The notes: generated by a model from the sequence alone, not told the origin. Numbered from the stretch's first letter, positions 8,197-17,315 are shown. The stretch is 64,000 bases of DNA from JACPPO01 sp965262505 (GCA_965262505.1 CBDHFM010000030.1:1240001-1304000); one strand, 5' to 3'. Numbers and translations are program-made.

Positions 8197-9498
8197 TAAG
8201 GGCTTGTCAGACAATTACTGACTTTTGTGTTCTCGGAGCAGCGGGATGGATCGTGTAGTTCCAGTCGCCGTGAAAGCGATGCCGCTCGAGGCGTACCGTC
8301 GCCAGCTGCGCATCGGTGACGGTGAGGCCACCCGGGTATGGGCCGCGGTCGAGTTCCGACCGAACGCGGAGTCCGGACCGACTGTGCGTCGAGCCAATGA
8401 GGCTCACGATCGTGGCCAAGTCGACGAGTGGGGTGCCGCGCCAATTCATCGCGATGTGCGAGAACACCCGATGCTCGATCTTGTTCCACTTGCTCGTACC
8501 CGGCGGAAAGTGACAGACCGTGATCACCAAGCCCGTCCGATTGGCCAGACGCGGCAGTTCCCACTTCCACAACCGGAGGCGCGCCCCGTTGCTCCCGCCT
8601 GCATCCGCCGTGATCAACAGCGACTGGGCTTGTTGATACGCCGGGCGACCCATGTGCTGCCACCAACGCTGGATCGACCGTACCGCGAAGCTCGCGGTGT
8701 CGTGATCGATCCCGACACGCACCCAGCCTTCGTTGCGATGCAGATCGTAGATGCCATACGGAATGGCCTTCCCGCCCGTGGTGGCGGTGGCCGGGATCAC
8801 GAAGTCGTGGACCTGTACCCGCTGCGGCGTCTTCGCCGGGCGCCAGGTGCGGCCCGCGTTCTTGAACGCGCCGACCAGCTCCTTCTTCTTGGTGTCCACC
8901 GAAATCGTCGGCTGCTGTTGCCGTTGCGCGCGTCGCACGCGCCGGGCGATGTACCGAAACTGCGCGTCCCGATCGACATGCTGGCGGCCCTCACGAGTCT
9001 TGGCGTTGCCCTGCAGGCTGTAGCCCAGTCCGTGCAACAACTCGGCGACCACCGTGTGGCTGACGCGGTGGCCCAGACCGTCGAGCGCCACCGCCAACGT
9101 CCGTGCGCTCTGGCACGTCCACCGCAGCGGCGAGTCGGGATCGCCGGGGGCGGTCGGCTCAACCAACGCATCCAAATCGCGCAGCAGCGTCGCGTCGAGA
9201 TCGATCGCGCGCTTGCGGCCGCCGCCCGCCCTTCGCGTCCGGCCGCCCGCGAGCGGCTCGTCCGCCCGTCAATTCACGCAAACCGCGCTGGATGGTCGAT
9301 GTCGCGATACCCGTGGCTCGGGCGACCAGCGCCGTGCCGCCACAACCGATCGCCTGGGCCTCAGTCGCCGCCCACACCCGGCGCGATCGCTCCGTGAGCA
9401 CGGGCGCCAGCGCTGCATGCTTTGCCCGCAGGGTGGCCACCTCCACGGGCGCAGCGTACTACTCGCCGATCAACAGTACAAGCAGTTATTTCCTTACA
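8197..9498. mobile_element. ISAzo13-family element, copy A
   Basis: Boundaries set by comparison with copy B (49626-50926): shared sequence starts TAAGGGCTTGTCAG and ends TTATTTCCTTACA. 1302 bp, one base longer than copy B because of an insertion in its transposase. The termini share only a short TAAGG-type inverted match; target duplication not clear. Confidence 0.8.
8207..9446 (-). pseudogene. ISAzo13-family transposase, frameshifted
   Basis: Same protein as the intact 412-residue copy at 49636-50874, but an extra C in the run near 9266 (TCCGCCCGTC here, TCCGCCGTC in copy B) shifts the frame after about residue 60. Downstream part keeps the core: TISVDTKKKE, LITADAGGSN and SKWNKIEHRVFS. 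Two nearby substitutions distinguish it as well, so decay rather than a single read error is plausible. Confidence 0.8.
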
Positions 9499-10125
9499 TG
9501 ATCTAACGACGGCTCCATCGTGGATCACGTTGGATTCGTGGCGCGGAATGGCTTGGAATTATTGAGGAAGCTTCAGGCCGCGAACGTAGCGGTCACGATG
9601 GATATGGTGTCCCGCGGCGGCTCCTTCTACAGTCCTGAAGGCTTGAAGGTTGAGATTCGGGAGGATTCTTCGCTTGCGACCCCGATCGCTTTTGATTACG
9701 TACAACTTCGCGTAGCCGAACCCGCCACCGTGCCCGCAATGCAGGCCTGGTATGTCACAACTTTCGGCGCTCAGACAGGAGTAGCGGCAGACGGTACGCC
9801 AATCGCTACGATACCGGGAGGGATCCTGCGATTTACGGAAGCCGCCTCCGCCGCTAGTTCCGTGGGACGAGCGCTCGACCACTTTGGCTTTGAGATCAGG
9901 AACCTTGAGGGATTTTGCATGAAGACGAATGGGTACGGAGGAGCGAAGCCTAATTGTGCGTATCGTTATGATGAGGGAGACAAAGCCGGGATAACGCGCA
10001 TATCGGATCCATGGGGCCTTTCTATCGAATTGAACGAGGGTTATGAATTCGGTGTCTACCCCTGACCCGAACATAGCTGGCACCACCTGGCAGGCATCCC
10101 CGCGGCCGCCGGCCGCTGGGCCACA

Positions 10126-10184
10126 GCTCATCGTCGTCCAGAAACTGGCACGAAGAGCTGAAGCGGCTGGTGCCGACGAACTGA
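10126..10184 (+). repeat. Kinase C-terminus remnant 1
   Basis: QLIVVQ then, one base out of frame, NWHEELKRLVPTN and a stop. Matches the end I associate with acidobacterial PD40/Ser-Thr kinase proteins. No kinase body upstream; the preceding gene is the VOC protein. Confidence 0.6.
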
Positions 10185-10214
10185 GCCGTCAGCTGGCAGC
10201 ATAGGCACGTAGGC

Positions 10215-10409
10215 ATGGCATCGATGCTTCGGTTGCTTGGTGCGCTGTCTCGGCTGCGCTCGTGGCAGCTCGTAACCGTAGCGGCCGCCCTCTTTCTAAT
10301 CGATCTGTTCGTGCCCGATCCGCTGCCGTTCGTGGACGAAGGCGTGCTGGGGCTGCTCACGCTCTGGCTGTCGCGACGCGCAGGTCGGCCATTAGCAGCC
10401 CGTGGTTAA
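10215..10409 (+). CDS. Small membrane protein, DUF6116-like, end altered by an IS
   Basis: 64 residues with one long hydrophobic pair of segments: LVTVAAALFLIDLFVPDPLPFVDEGVLGLLTLWLSRR. The ID(L)xxPDPxPFxDE(xx)LGLLT pattern fits the DUF6116 family of small membrane proteins. The IS1182-like element begins at 10393, so the last five codons and the stop come from the element; the native end is probably only a few residues different. Lies between kinase-tail remnants 1 and 2. Confidence 0.6.
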   Translation: MASMLRLLGALSRLRSWQLVTVAAALFLIDLFVPDPLPFVDEGVLGLLTLWLSRRAGRPLAARG

Positions 10410-11865
10410 AGGTCGCCTTCTGACGCGCCAACAGGTAGCAGCTCGAAACGATGATTCGGCGTAAAAACGGACGCCTGATCGTCGGATGGCGTGTGGTGGT
10501 CGCGCCAGCGGCGCTCCACGCGCGTCCACAGCGCGATGACGAGCGCCACAATCGTCGCCAGGTGGCCCTGCAGGCTCCGCGGCGTGCCGACGCCGACGAG
10601 CGACCGCATCAAGAGGCCCAGATTGAAGCCGCCGATATGGACGAGTAAACGTTTCAGGATGTTGGTGTGCCCTCGCAGATGCGTGCGCCGCATCCCACCG
10701 GTTTCAGAGAGATGCGCATTCGGTCGTTCGAGATACTCACTCCGTCGACGCGACAAGGCCAACCCACGCACGCCCCGGATGCGTCGACGATTCGCGTACA
10801 CCGCGTCGCGCGCCGCCGCCTGGTGCGTCCAGTTGCGCCGGCCGCGATCGGGCTCCGCGATATAGGTCCGCAGGTCGAGTGTCGCGAGATCCACCAGCGT
10901 CTGATTACTGTGGTATCCCTTGTCGGCCACGACCTCGTCGATGATCGCCGTGTGCCCGTCGGTCGCCACCGCCACGGCTTCGAGCTCTTCGGCCGTCGTG
11001 GTGACCGTCTCCGCGATCGTCGTCGTATCGCCCTGATCGGCGCCCTGCACCGTCACGCCCACGATCGCCCCAGTCTCCAGGTCGACGGCGTGCTCAGCCT
11101 TGTGGGCCAGATGCGTACGCCCGTCCTTCATTTTCGTGATCCGCGCATCAGGGTCGTGTGGATGCCGCCAGTCGGTATTGCAGCCCTTCTTCGGGCGCTT
11201 GCGATCAAGGCGCGCTAAGTCCGCCCGTGTCGGCGTCTCGATGCCCGAGGCCTGTGCGAGCCGCGTCAAGAACTCCTGATACGTCTCGCCGGAGTCGCGG
11301 CGCACGATGCTCCGCAAGGCGGCATTGGCTTCGAGGGTCGTGGCATCGATCCCGATCGTCTTGCCCTTCACGCGATCGGCCGTCGCCAGCACCTGCAGGA
11401 TCCACGTGAAGACCGCCCGGTGCGTCTCGAGGTCGATCAGCCGCCGCGTCCGGGAGATCGTCGAGTGCTCGGGTGTCGCCTCATCGAGGCCCAACCCGAG
11501 AAAGCCGCGCAGCGCCAGCGAGTCGGCAGTCCGCCAGGCGATCCCACGCTCCGAATCGATGCCCTCGAAGTACCCGATCAAGAGCAGCCGGAAATAGGTC
11601 CCCGGCAGCAGACTGGGACGGCCGACCGTCGCGGCGTAGAACGGGGCGCACTGCGCCTCGACGCACGCGTCGAACGCGTGCGTGTCCAGGACCTGATTTA
11701 GCCGCTGATAGAACGGATGCCCGCCCGTGACCGGCAACGCGTTCGTCGCGATCCACAATCCGGGTGTCCGTGCCCGGTCCTTACGTCGACTCATGGCCAT
11801 GCGGGAGTGTAGTACGCGGGATCAGTCGTGTCGATCCCTTTCGGCCCTTTAACCACAGGCTGCTA
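10393..11865. mobile_element. IS1182-like element, copy 1 (1473 bp)
   Basis: Terminal inverted repeats TAGCAGCCCGTGGTTAAAGG and TAGCAGCCTGTGGTTAAAGG. Nearly identical to 15764-17236. No direct repeat longer than TA can be assigned outside. Confidence 0.85.
10406..11800 (-). CDS. Transposase, IS1182/IS5-like (DUF772 plus DDE)
   Basis: 464 residues. N-terminal DUF772-type region (GRPSLLPGTYFRLLLIGYFEGI, TPEHSTISRTRRLI) and a DDE core: TIGIDATTLEAN, EVVADKGYHSN, and the Glu in RRSEYLERPNAH, with a conserved KxDGRTHLAHKAEHAVDLETG strand. Intact; the two copies in the window encode the same protein. Family name is my best fit, not verified. Confidence 0.85.
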   Translation of the reverse strand: MAMSRRKDRARTPGLWIATNALPVTGGHPFYQRLNQVLDTHAFDACVEAQCAPFYAATVGRPSLLPGTYFRLLLIGYFEGIDSERGIAWRTADSLALRGFLGLGLDEATPEHSTISRTRRLIDLETHRAVFTWILQVLATADRVKGKTIGIDATTLEANAALRSIVRRDSGETYQEFLTRLAQASGIETPTRADLARLDRKRPKKGCNTDWRHPHDPDARITKMKDGRTHLAHKAEHAVDLETGAIVGVTVQGADQGDTTTIAETVTTTAEELEAVAVATDGHTAIIDEVVADKGYHSNQTLVDLATLDLRTYIAEPDRGRRNWTHQAAARDAVYANRRRIRGVRGLALSRRRSEYLERPNAHLSETGGMRRTHLRGHTNILKRLLVHIGGFNLGLLMRSLVGVGTPRSLQGHLATIVALVIALWTRVERRWRDHHTPSDDQASVFTPNHRFELLPVGASEGDL

Positions 11866-11891
11866 GACCGTGGCGGCGATTTCTAGCCAGG

Positions 11892-11945
11892 ATCCTCGTC
11901 CAGAACTGGTTCGAGGAACTGCGGCGGCTGGTGCCGACGAATTGA
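11892..11945 (+). repeat. Kinase C-terminus remnant 2
   Basis: ILVQNWFEELRRLVPTN then TGA (NWF part 11904-11945). Follows the DUF6116-like gene on the same strand if the IS1182-like element is removed. No kinase body present. Confidence 0.6.
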
Positions 11946-11985
11946 CCGGCCGACTCAGGAGGCGAGCCGCACGGCCCCCGCCCGT

Positions 11986-12855
11986 TTATCCGGCCGCTGT
12001 CACGGGCCGATGCGCCCGCAGGAACGAGCGTATGTGGCGCACCGCCAGCGGAATCCTCTCCTTGGGCTCCTTCCACGGGTAGAGGCTCACCTCGGAGTTC
12101 GGCGCGAGCATCGCAGACTCCATGGCGACGTCATACGGGTGCCCCGGCGTGTCGTCCGGCAGAACCAGTATGGGCGTCTGGCAGGAACGCACGAAATCGC
12201 GCGTCACGGTCCAGACGAAGTCGGCGTCGGTGCGGTACATCCGGGTGAGGAAGCGGTCCACCATCGCCATCGTGATGTCCGGCCGAGTAGCGCTCAACGC
12301 TGGACCCCAGCCTTGCATGTTGTTCTCGTAGGAGCGATCGGGCATCTCCGGACGGAACCCGGAGGGCTGCGCCAGCACGGCAGCGACGATGCGATCCGGC
12401 GCCCGCTGCAGCAGGTTCCAGATAAACGGGCCGCCGATGCAGAAGCCGATCACCACGAATCTGCTGAAGCCCAGGTGGTCCATGAGGCCGAGCTGGTCAT
12501 CGGTGTGCGAGTCCCAGGGCCGGTCGATCTCGAGCGGGCCGGAGGACTGACCGTCGGGGGCGTTGCGCATGTCCGCCGTGATGCAGCGATACTCGTCCTG
12601 GAACTCCTCGGTCGGATCGAACGGCCCGGCTTCGGCGAACATGGAGATTCTCGAGTTCAATCCCCCGCCCGGGATCACCAACAACGGGAAACCGGAGCCG
12701 GCGTCCTGGTAATGGATGCGGACGTCGCCTTTTTCGTAGAACGGCATGGCACTGTCCCCCTGTCCACCAGGCTGTTGCGCGAGCACGCGCGGCACAGCAG
12801 CCATTGCCGCCGCCGCCGCGCCCGCTTTCAGCAGGTCGCGTCTGGTCGAATCCAT
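11986..12855 (-). CDS. Tat-exported alpha/beta hydrolase
   Basis: 289 residues from the ATG at 12855 (GGGAG upstream). Starts MDSTRRDLLKAGAAAAAMAA, a twin-arginine signal. Hydrolase fold: oxyanion-hole IPGGG near residue 63, the elbow VIGFCIGGP with a Cys nucleophile (residue 139) as in dienelactone-hydrolase-like enzymes rather than Ser, and an acid/His candidate region LPDDTPGHP. Substrate unknown. Oriented against its neighbours; kinase-tail remnant 2 lies 40 bp beyond its 3' end on the other strand. Confidence 0.75.
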   Translation of the reverse strand: MDSTRRDLLKAGAAAAAMAAVPRVLAQQPGGQGDSAMPFYEKGDVRIHYQDAGSGFPLLVIPGGGLNSRISMFAEAGPFDPTEEFQDEYRCITADMRNAPDGQSSGPLEIDRPWDSHTDDQLGLMDHLGFSRFVVIGFCIGGPFIWNLLQRAPDRIVAAVLAQPSGFRPEMPDRSYENNMQGWGPALSATRPDITMAMVDRFLTRMYRTDADFVWTVTRDFVRSCQTPILVLPDDTPGHPYDVAMESAMLAPNSEVSLYPWKEPKERIPLAVRHIRSFLRAHRPVTAAG

Positions 12856-13016
12856 AGTTCGCTCCCTTCTCGACAAATGCATCGTCCCGGCGCTACGTGC
12901 TCGATGTGCCGGCGTGGATGACAGAGTGTTCCCGAGCGGCAGCAGAGTCAAGTATGGAAGGCGCTTCCTGATGACCCAGGCCGACCAAAATTCCTCCTAT
13001 AATCAGGCCGACTCCG

Positions 13017-13166
13017 ATGGCCTTAGCTTCCGGCACCCGCCTCGGCCCGGATGAGATCACCGCCCAGATCGGCGAGGGCGGGATGGGAGAGGTCTATCGG
13101 GCCACGGATACGAAGCTGAGACGTCAAGTTTTCCTGTTTCGGCCGATATTTGGGAGGTACAGATGA
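13017..13166 (+). pseudogene. Ser/Thr protein kinase, N-terminal fragment
   Basis: MALASGTRLGPDEITAQIGE continues GGMGEVYRATDTKLRRQV: the glycine-rich ATP loop (GEGGMGEVY) of bacterial PASTA/PD40-type kinases. After about 38 codons homology stops and the frame ends at a TGA that overlaps the ATG of the next gene (ATGA at 13163). The rest of the kinase is missing, but a matching kinase C-terminus lies beyond the next gene (13884-13942). Confidence 0.75.
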
Positions 13167-13816
13167 AAGCGCGATATCCAGCGTTATGCCTTGGGGCTTT
13201 TCTCCTTCTTGGTGTTTGCGGAACCGCCGCTGCGCAGGGCGCGTCCGTGCGACCCGACCTGGGGAATCCCAAGATGATCGAGAACTGGATTCTGGATGGT
13301 AACGGTGAGTGGCGGGTTCTCGACGGCAAGCTCGTCCTCGCGAAGGCGGGTACAGTCTCGGGCGAGATCCATCGACCTGCAGCGTTGGCCATCCTGAAGA
13401 CAGAGCCATTTCTGCGAGTGACCGTCGAGACGCAACTCAGGATGACGGCACCTCTTGATTCGATTCGGCGTGATCTGACCGTCGTCTTTGGATATGAATC
13501 ACCAACACGTTTCTACTATGCGCATCTTGGCGGCATCACCGACGCCGGTAACAACGGAATCTTCCTGGTCGATGCCGCTGATCGGCGTCGGATTGATCCA
13601 GCCACGGCCGAGCCGCAGCTGAAGGACCAGAACTGGCATCGTGTTCGCCTGGAACGCGATGGCTCCACAGGGAAGATTGACGTCTATGTCGACGATTCAG
13701 CGGCACCGGTTTTCAGCGCTGTGGACACCACCATTCGTTCCGGCAAGGTCGGACTGGGATCGCTCAATGATATTGGTGAGTTTCGCGACATCGTTGTCAC
13801 CGGCTCTCGTGACTGA
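13163..13816 (+). CDS. Secreted concanavalin/LamG-like (DUF1080-type) protein
   Basis: 217 residues, signal peptide ending GTAAAQGA. The body has WILDGNGEWRVLDGKLVLAKAG, LTVVFGYESPTRFYYAHLGG and WHRVRLERDGSTGKIDVYVDD, then GKVGLGSLNDIGEFRDIVVTG: the beta-sandwich pattern of 3-keto-disaccharide-hydrolase-like (DUF1080) and LamG proteins. No catalytic residues assigned; glycan binding is possible. TGGGAGG lies upstream of the ATG. The gene sits exactly between the head and the tail of a kinase gene. Confidence 0.7.
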   Translation: MKARYPALCLGAFLLLGVCGTAAAQGASVRPDLGNPKMIENWILDGNGEWRVLDGKLVLAKAGTVSGEIHRPAALAILKTEPFLRVTVETQLRMTAPLDSIRRDLTVVFGYESPTRFYYAHLGGITDAGNNGIFLVDAADRRRIDPATAEPQLKDQNWHRVRLERDGSTGKIDVYVDDSAAPVFSAVDTTIRSGKVGLGSLNDIGEFRDIVVTGSRD

Positions 13817-13883
13817 ACGGTCCACGTATCACATTAGATGATCAAAGAAGGCGGCGGATCTGAGGACGCGTCCGCAGCGGCGA

Positions 13884-13942
13884 GGATCATCATCGTCCAG
13901 CACTGGTTCGAGGAACTGCGGCGGCGGGTGCCGACGGACTGA
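13884..13942 (+). repeat. Kinase C-terminus remnant 3
   Basis: RIIIVQHWFEELRRRVPTD and stop. Forms, with 13017-13124, the two ends of a kinase gene whose middle is absent. Confidence 0.65.
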
Positions 13943-13970
13943 TGGCTCTGAGACACACTGGAGGGAAGGA

Positions 13971-14180
13971 ATGAGTCCTCGTGCTTATTTGATCACCTCA
14001 GGAACCATCTTCGGAATTGTCGCGATCCTTCATTCGCTGCGGGTCGTCAACGATTGGGCTCTGGTACTGGGATCGTGGTCAGCCCCCATGTAGGTGTCGT
14101 GGTTGGGCACGCTGGTCCCGGTTGTTCTTTCCGCCTGGGCTCTTCGGTTGGCGTCATTGAACGGCCGGGAAGACAGGTAA
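13971..14180 (+). pseudogene. Small membrane protein with an internal stop
   Basis: ATG at 13971 with GGGAAGGA just upstream. MSPRAYLITSGTIFGIVAIL continues through HSLRVVNDWALVLGSWSAPM, then TAG at 14091, then in the same frame VSWLGTLVPVVLSAWALRLA to TAA at 14180. The stop most simply replaces a Trp codon (SxPMWVSW is the family pattern I recall). Two membrane segments expected; function unknown. Flanked by kinase-tail remnants 3 and 4. Confidence 0.65.
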
Positions 14181-14187
14181 CAAATCA

Positions 14188-14222
14188 GTTCGGAACTGCG
14201 GCGGCTGGTGCCGACGGAGTGA
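14188..14222 (+). repeat. Kinase C-terminus remnant 4 (short)
   Basis: ELRRLVPTE and stop, 8 bases after the end of the small membrane protein pseudogene. The preceding bases form CAGTTCGGAACTG, a perfect 13-base dyad. Confidence 0.55.
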
Positions 14223-14339
14223 GCGGCCTGTAAATCTAGCCGCCAGACTTCACTGGCATCCAGCCATGCGCCGGTTGCCGTTTCGAGACGGCTTCGAGAA
14301 ATGTGTGAGCTGGAGTAGACGCACGGGAAAAACGAGATG

Positions 14340-14658
14340 GCTAAATGGATGGCTGACCCGGTCGCGCACTATACGGGGGCGTCCGACGTGCTGGCAGGGT
14401 ACGTCGGCGTCTACAAAGGAAGATACTCGGGAACCGAGCGCACCATCGAAGTGACGCTCTCCGGCGGCCAATTGATCGCCAGAATCATCGGCGCCACCGC
14501 CGTCGACGGGGGCGAGTTTCGGCCGCTGATACCGCGATCCCAGACGCGGTTCGAAGGGCTGGAATCGGCTATCAGTTCATCGTCGACGACACGGGTGTAG
14601 CGACGGAGGTCGTGGAGATCAAAATTACTGGTCCCTATCGGTATCCGAGGCAGCCTTG
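14340..14658 (+). pseudogene. Serine hydrolase / beta-lactamase-related tail (DUF3471-like), frameshifted
   Basis: VLAGYVGVYKGRYSGTERTIEVTLSGGQLIARI through PLIPRSQTRFE resembles the C-terminal DUF3471 domain that follows class C beta-lactamase-like hydrolases. Near 14565 the frame shifts and continues as YQFIVDDTGVATEVVEI. No catalytic domain is present upstream, so this is a detached fragment. Assignment tentative. Confidence 0.5.
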
Positions 14659-14814
14659 ACGGCCGCGAGGGAGCGACGTGCAAGGTCAGACTTGGGGACC
14701 CCTACAACGCCCAACCCCAGAAGCGCTGCCTCAGTGTTAAAGCGCTTTTCAAATAGGCCTTGTACTACCTGGGGCGGTCGTGGTACTTCTGCGCGCACCG
14801 ATGCAGGAGGCCCG

Positions 14815-15177
14815 ATGCGTGCCTATTCGATGGATCTGCGAGAGCGGGCGCTCCTCGACAGCGATGCCGGGATGACGGCGGCCGAGGTGGCGGCGAAGTA
14901 CCGCGTGAGCGGGTCGTGGGTGCGGCTACTGAAACAGCGGCGGCGCGACACGGGCGAGGTGGCGCCTCGCGTCCAGCGACATGGACGGCGCGGCATGCTT
15001 GAGCCGCACCTACACACCTTGGCCGCGCTGATTGCGGCGCACCCGGATCGCACGCTGGCTGAGCTGAAGGACGCCCTCGCCACGCCCGCGAGTGTGCCGA
15101 CGGTCTGGCGCGCCGTGCGGGCCCTCGGCCTGACCGTTAAAAAACACGGTCCGCCCGTCCGAACACGATCGGCCTGA
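14815..15177 (+). CDS. IS630 transposase, first reading frame (DNA-binding)
   Basis: 120 residues: MRAYSMDLRERALLDSDAGM, then AAEVAAKYRVSGSWVRLLKQRR (helix-turn-helix) and a second winged-helix-like segment (LAELKDALATPASVPTVWRAVRALG). Ends after a GTT AAA AAA C run (15136-15145), beyond which the frame carries no family homology, so the functional product needs a shift into the second frame. Confidence 0.85.
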   Translation: MRAYSMDLRERALLDSDAGMTAAEVAAKYRVSGSWVRLLKQRRRDTGEVAPRVQRHGRRGMLEPHLHTLAALIAAHPDRTLAELKDALATPASVPTVWRAVRALGLTVKKHGPPVRTRSA

Positions 15178-15754
15178 CGTCGCGGCCGCGCGGGTCGCGT
15201 GGCACGCGGCGGCGCCGACCTGGGATGTCGCCCACCTCGTGTTTCTGGACGAAACCGGCATCACCACCAATCTGCTTCGGCGGTACGGCCGGGCACCGCG
15301 CGGCGCGCGCGTCCACGACCACGCCCCCTGCGGGCGCTGGCAGACCAGCACGTTTCTCGCCGCGTTGCGGGTCACGGGGCTGACCGCACCGGGGGTCTTC
15401 GACGGCGCGATCGATGGCGAGAGCTTCCGCGCCTACATCGAACAGATCCTGGTGCCGACCCTGCAGCCCGGCGACATCGTCATTGCCGACAATCTCGGGG
15501 CCCACAAGGTCGCCGGCATCCAACGCGCCATCCAGGCCGCCGGGGCCACCCTCTGGTACTTGCCACCCTACAGCCCGGACCTCAATCCCATCGAGCTCTG
15601 CTTCGCGAAGCTCAAGGCCCTCGTTCGCACCGCTCGCTGTCGCAGCACCGAGACGCTCTGGCCGTTCCTCGGCGAGTGCTTGGCGCACTTCAGCCCTGAC
15701 GAATGCCGCAACTATGTTCGGCACTGCGGGTACGCGGCCGCCACACGGTCATGA
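15137..15754 (+). CDS. IS630 transposase, second reading frame (DDE catalytic)
   Basis: Open from 15134; homologous from SEHDRPDVAAARVAWHAAAP onward. Catalytic residues in HLVFLDETGITTN (D), IVIADNLGAHK (D) and YSPDLNPIELCFAKLK (E). Lies +1 relative to the first frame, entered at the six-A run 15139-15144. No ribosome site of its own except a weak GTG at 15239. Because copy 2 has the identical arrangement, programmed frameshifting or transcriptional slippage is more likely than decay. Confidence 0.85.
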   Translation, partial: LKNTVRPSEHDRPDVAAARVAWHAAAPTWDVAHLVFLDETGITTNLLRRYGRAPRGARVHDHAPCGRWQTSTFLAALRVTGLTAPGVFDGAIDGESFRAYIEQILVPTLQPGDIVIADNLGAHKVAGIQRAIQAAGATLWYLPPYSPDLNPIELCFAKLKALVRTARCRSTETLWPFLGECLAHFSPDECRNYVRHCGYAAATRS

Positions 15755-15763
15755 AAAGCGCTT

Positions 15764-17236
15764 TAGCAGCCCGTGGTTAAAGGTCGCCTTCTGACGCGCC
15801 AACAGGTAGCAGCTCGAAACGATGATTCGGCGTAAAAACGGACGCCTGATCGTCGGATGGCGTGTGGTGGTCGCGCCAGCGGCGCTCCACGCGCGTCCAC
15901 AGCGCGATGACGAGCGCCACAATCGTCGCCAGGTGGCCCTGCAGGCTCCGCGGCGTGCCGACGCCGACGAGCGACCGCATCAAGAGGCCCAGATTGAAGC
16001 CGCCGATATGGACGAGTAAACGTTTCAGGATGTTGGTGTGCCCTCGCAGATGCGTGCGCCGCATCCCACCGGTTTCAGAGAGATGCGCATTCGGTCGTTC
16101 GAGATACTCACTCCGTCGACGCGACAAGGCCAACCCACGCACGCCCCGGATGCGTCGACGATTCGCGTACACCGCGTCGCGCGCCGCCGCCTGGTGCGTC
16201 CAGTTGCGCCGGCCGCGATCGGGCTCCGCGATATAGGTCCGCAGGTCGAGTGTCGCGAGATCCACCAGCGTCTGATTACTGTGGTATCCCTTGTCGGCCA
16301 CGACCTCGTCGATGATCGCCGTGTGCCCGTCGGTCGCCACCGCCACGGCTTCGAGCTCTTCGGCCGTCGTGGTGACCGTCTCCGCGATCGTCGTCGTATC
16401 GCCCTGATCGGCGCCCTGCACCGTCACGCCCACGATCGCCCCAGTCTCCAGGTCGACGGCGTGCTCAGCCTTGTGGGCTAGATGCGTACGCCCGTCCTTC
16501 ATTTTCGTGATCCGCGCATCAGGGTCGTGTGGATGCCGCCAGTCGGTATTGCAGCCCTTCTTCGGGCGCTTGCGATCAAGGCGCGCTAAGTCCGCCCGTG
16601 TCGGCGTCTCGATGCCCGAGGCCTGTGCGAGCCGCGTCAAGAACTCCTGATACGTCTCGCCGGAGTCGCGGCGCACGATGCTCCGCAAGGCGGCATTGGC
16701 TTCGAGGGTCGTGGCATCGATCCCGATCGTCTTGCCCTTCACGCGATCGGCCGTCGCCAGCACCTGCAGGATCCACGTGAAGACCGCCCGGTGCGTCTCG
16801 AGGTCGATCAGCCGCCGCGTCCGGGAGATCGTCGAGTGCTCGGGTGTCGCCTCATCGAGGCCCAACCCGAGAAAGCCGCGCAGCGCCAGCGAGTCGGCAG
16901 TCCGCCAGGCGATCCCACGCTCCGAATCGATGCCCTCGAAGTACCCGATCAAGAGCAGCCGGAAATAGGTCCCCGGCAGCAGACTGGGACGGCCGACCGT
17001 CGCGGCGTAGAACGGGGCGCACTGCGCCTCGACGCACGCGTCGAACGCGTGCGTGTCCAGGACCTGATTTAGCCGCTGATAGAACGGATGCCCGCCCGTA
17101 ACCGGCAACGCGTTCGTCGCGATCCACAATCCGGGTGTCCGTGCCCGGTCCTTACGTCGACTCATGGCCATGCGGGAGTGTAGTACGCGGGATCAGTCGT
17201 GTCGATCCCTTTCGGCCCTTTAACCACAGGCTGCTA
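15764..17236. mobile_element. IS1182-like element, copy 2 (1473 bp)
   Basis: Same 20-bp termini and length as 10393-11865, same orientation. Abuts the right end of IS630 copy 1, with the TA shared. Confidence 0.85.
15777..17171 (-). CDS. Transposase, IS1182/IS5-like (second copy)
   Basis: 464 residues, same protein as 10406-11800; the nucleotide changes noticed (for example at 16480 and 17100) are silent. DDE residues and DUF772 region intact. Confidence 0.85.
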   Translation of the reverse strand: MAMSRRKDRARTPGLWIATNALPVTGGHPFYQRLNQVLDTHAFDACVEAQCAPFYAATVGRPSLLPGTYFRLLLIGYFEGIDSERGIAWRTADSLALRGFLGLGLDEATPEHSTISRTRRLIDLETHRAVFTWILQVLATADRVKGKTIGIDATTLEANAALRSIVRRDSGETYQEFLTRLAQASGIETPTRADLARLDRKRPKKGCNTDWRHPHDPDARITKMKDGRTHLAHKAEHAVDLETGAIVGVTVQGADQGDTTTIAETVTTTAEELEAVAVATDGHTAIIDEVVADKGYHSNQTLVDLATLDLRTYIAEPDRGRRNWTHQAAARDAVYANRRRIRGVRGLALSRRRSEYLERPNAHLSETGGMRRTHLRGHTNILKRLLVHIGGFNLGLLMRSLVGVGTPRSLQGHLATIVALVIALWTRVERRWRDHHTPSDDQASVFTPNHRFELLPVGASEGDL

Positions 17237-17315
17237 GTAGAAGCTGCACGCTAGGCGGCCACTGTCTGGGCCTCCAGGGATTGCGCTAAACGTGAACTTG
17301 CCGCACGCAGGCAGC

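Larger units (their letters stand above)
7937..10065 (+). pseudogene. VOC (glyoxalase/bleomycin-resistance fold) protein, split by ISAzo13
   Basis: The first part (7937-8196) reads MKRLCLIVSLVAAVILPVRV, a signal peptide, then EMGVRMCHLHLSAADPEASRECW, a VOC beta-alpha-beta start with a metal-type His. The second part (9499-10065) continues with IVDHVGFVARN, then a second module (VQLRVAEPATVPAMQAWYV, DHFGFEIRNLEGF) and ends DPWGLSIELNEGYEF. The interruption is the ISAzo13 element 8197-9498. Together about 270 residues: a secreted two-module VOC protein of unknown substrate. GGGAGG precedes the ATG. A second element, IS256 copy 1, sits just upstream, so the locus is doubly inactivated. Confidence 0.8.
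14740..15763. mobile_element. IS630-family element, copy 1 (1024 bp)
   Basis: Inverted termini AAGCGCTTTTCA... and ...TGAAAAGCGCTT, flanked by TA at 14738-14739 and 15764-15765 (the usual IS630/mariner target). Differs from copy 2 (48349-49372) by one base seen (15562 region, CTC versus CTT). Its right TA is also the first two bases of the adjoining IS1182-like element. Confidence 0.92.

Noticed and set aside
10126..14222. Classical integron attC sites after the small genes
   Set aside because: The repeats lack GTTRRRY/RYYYAAC cores and vary like coding sequence; no integron integrase in the window.
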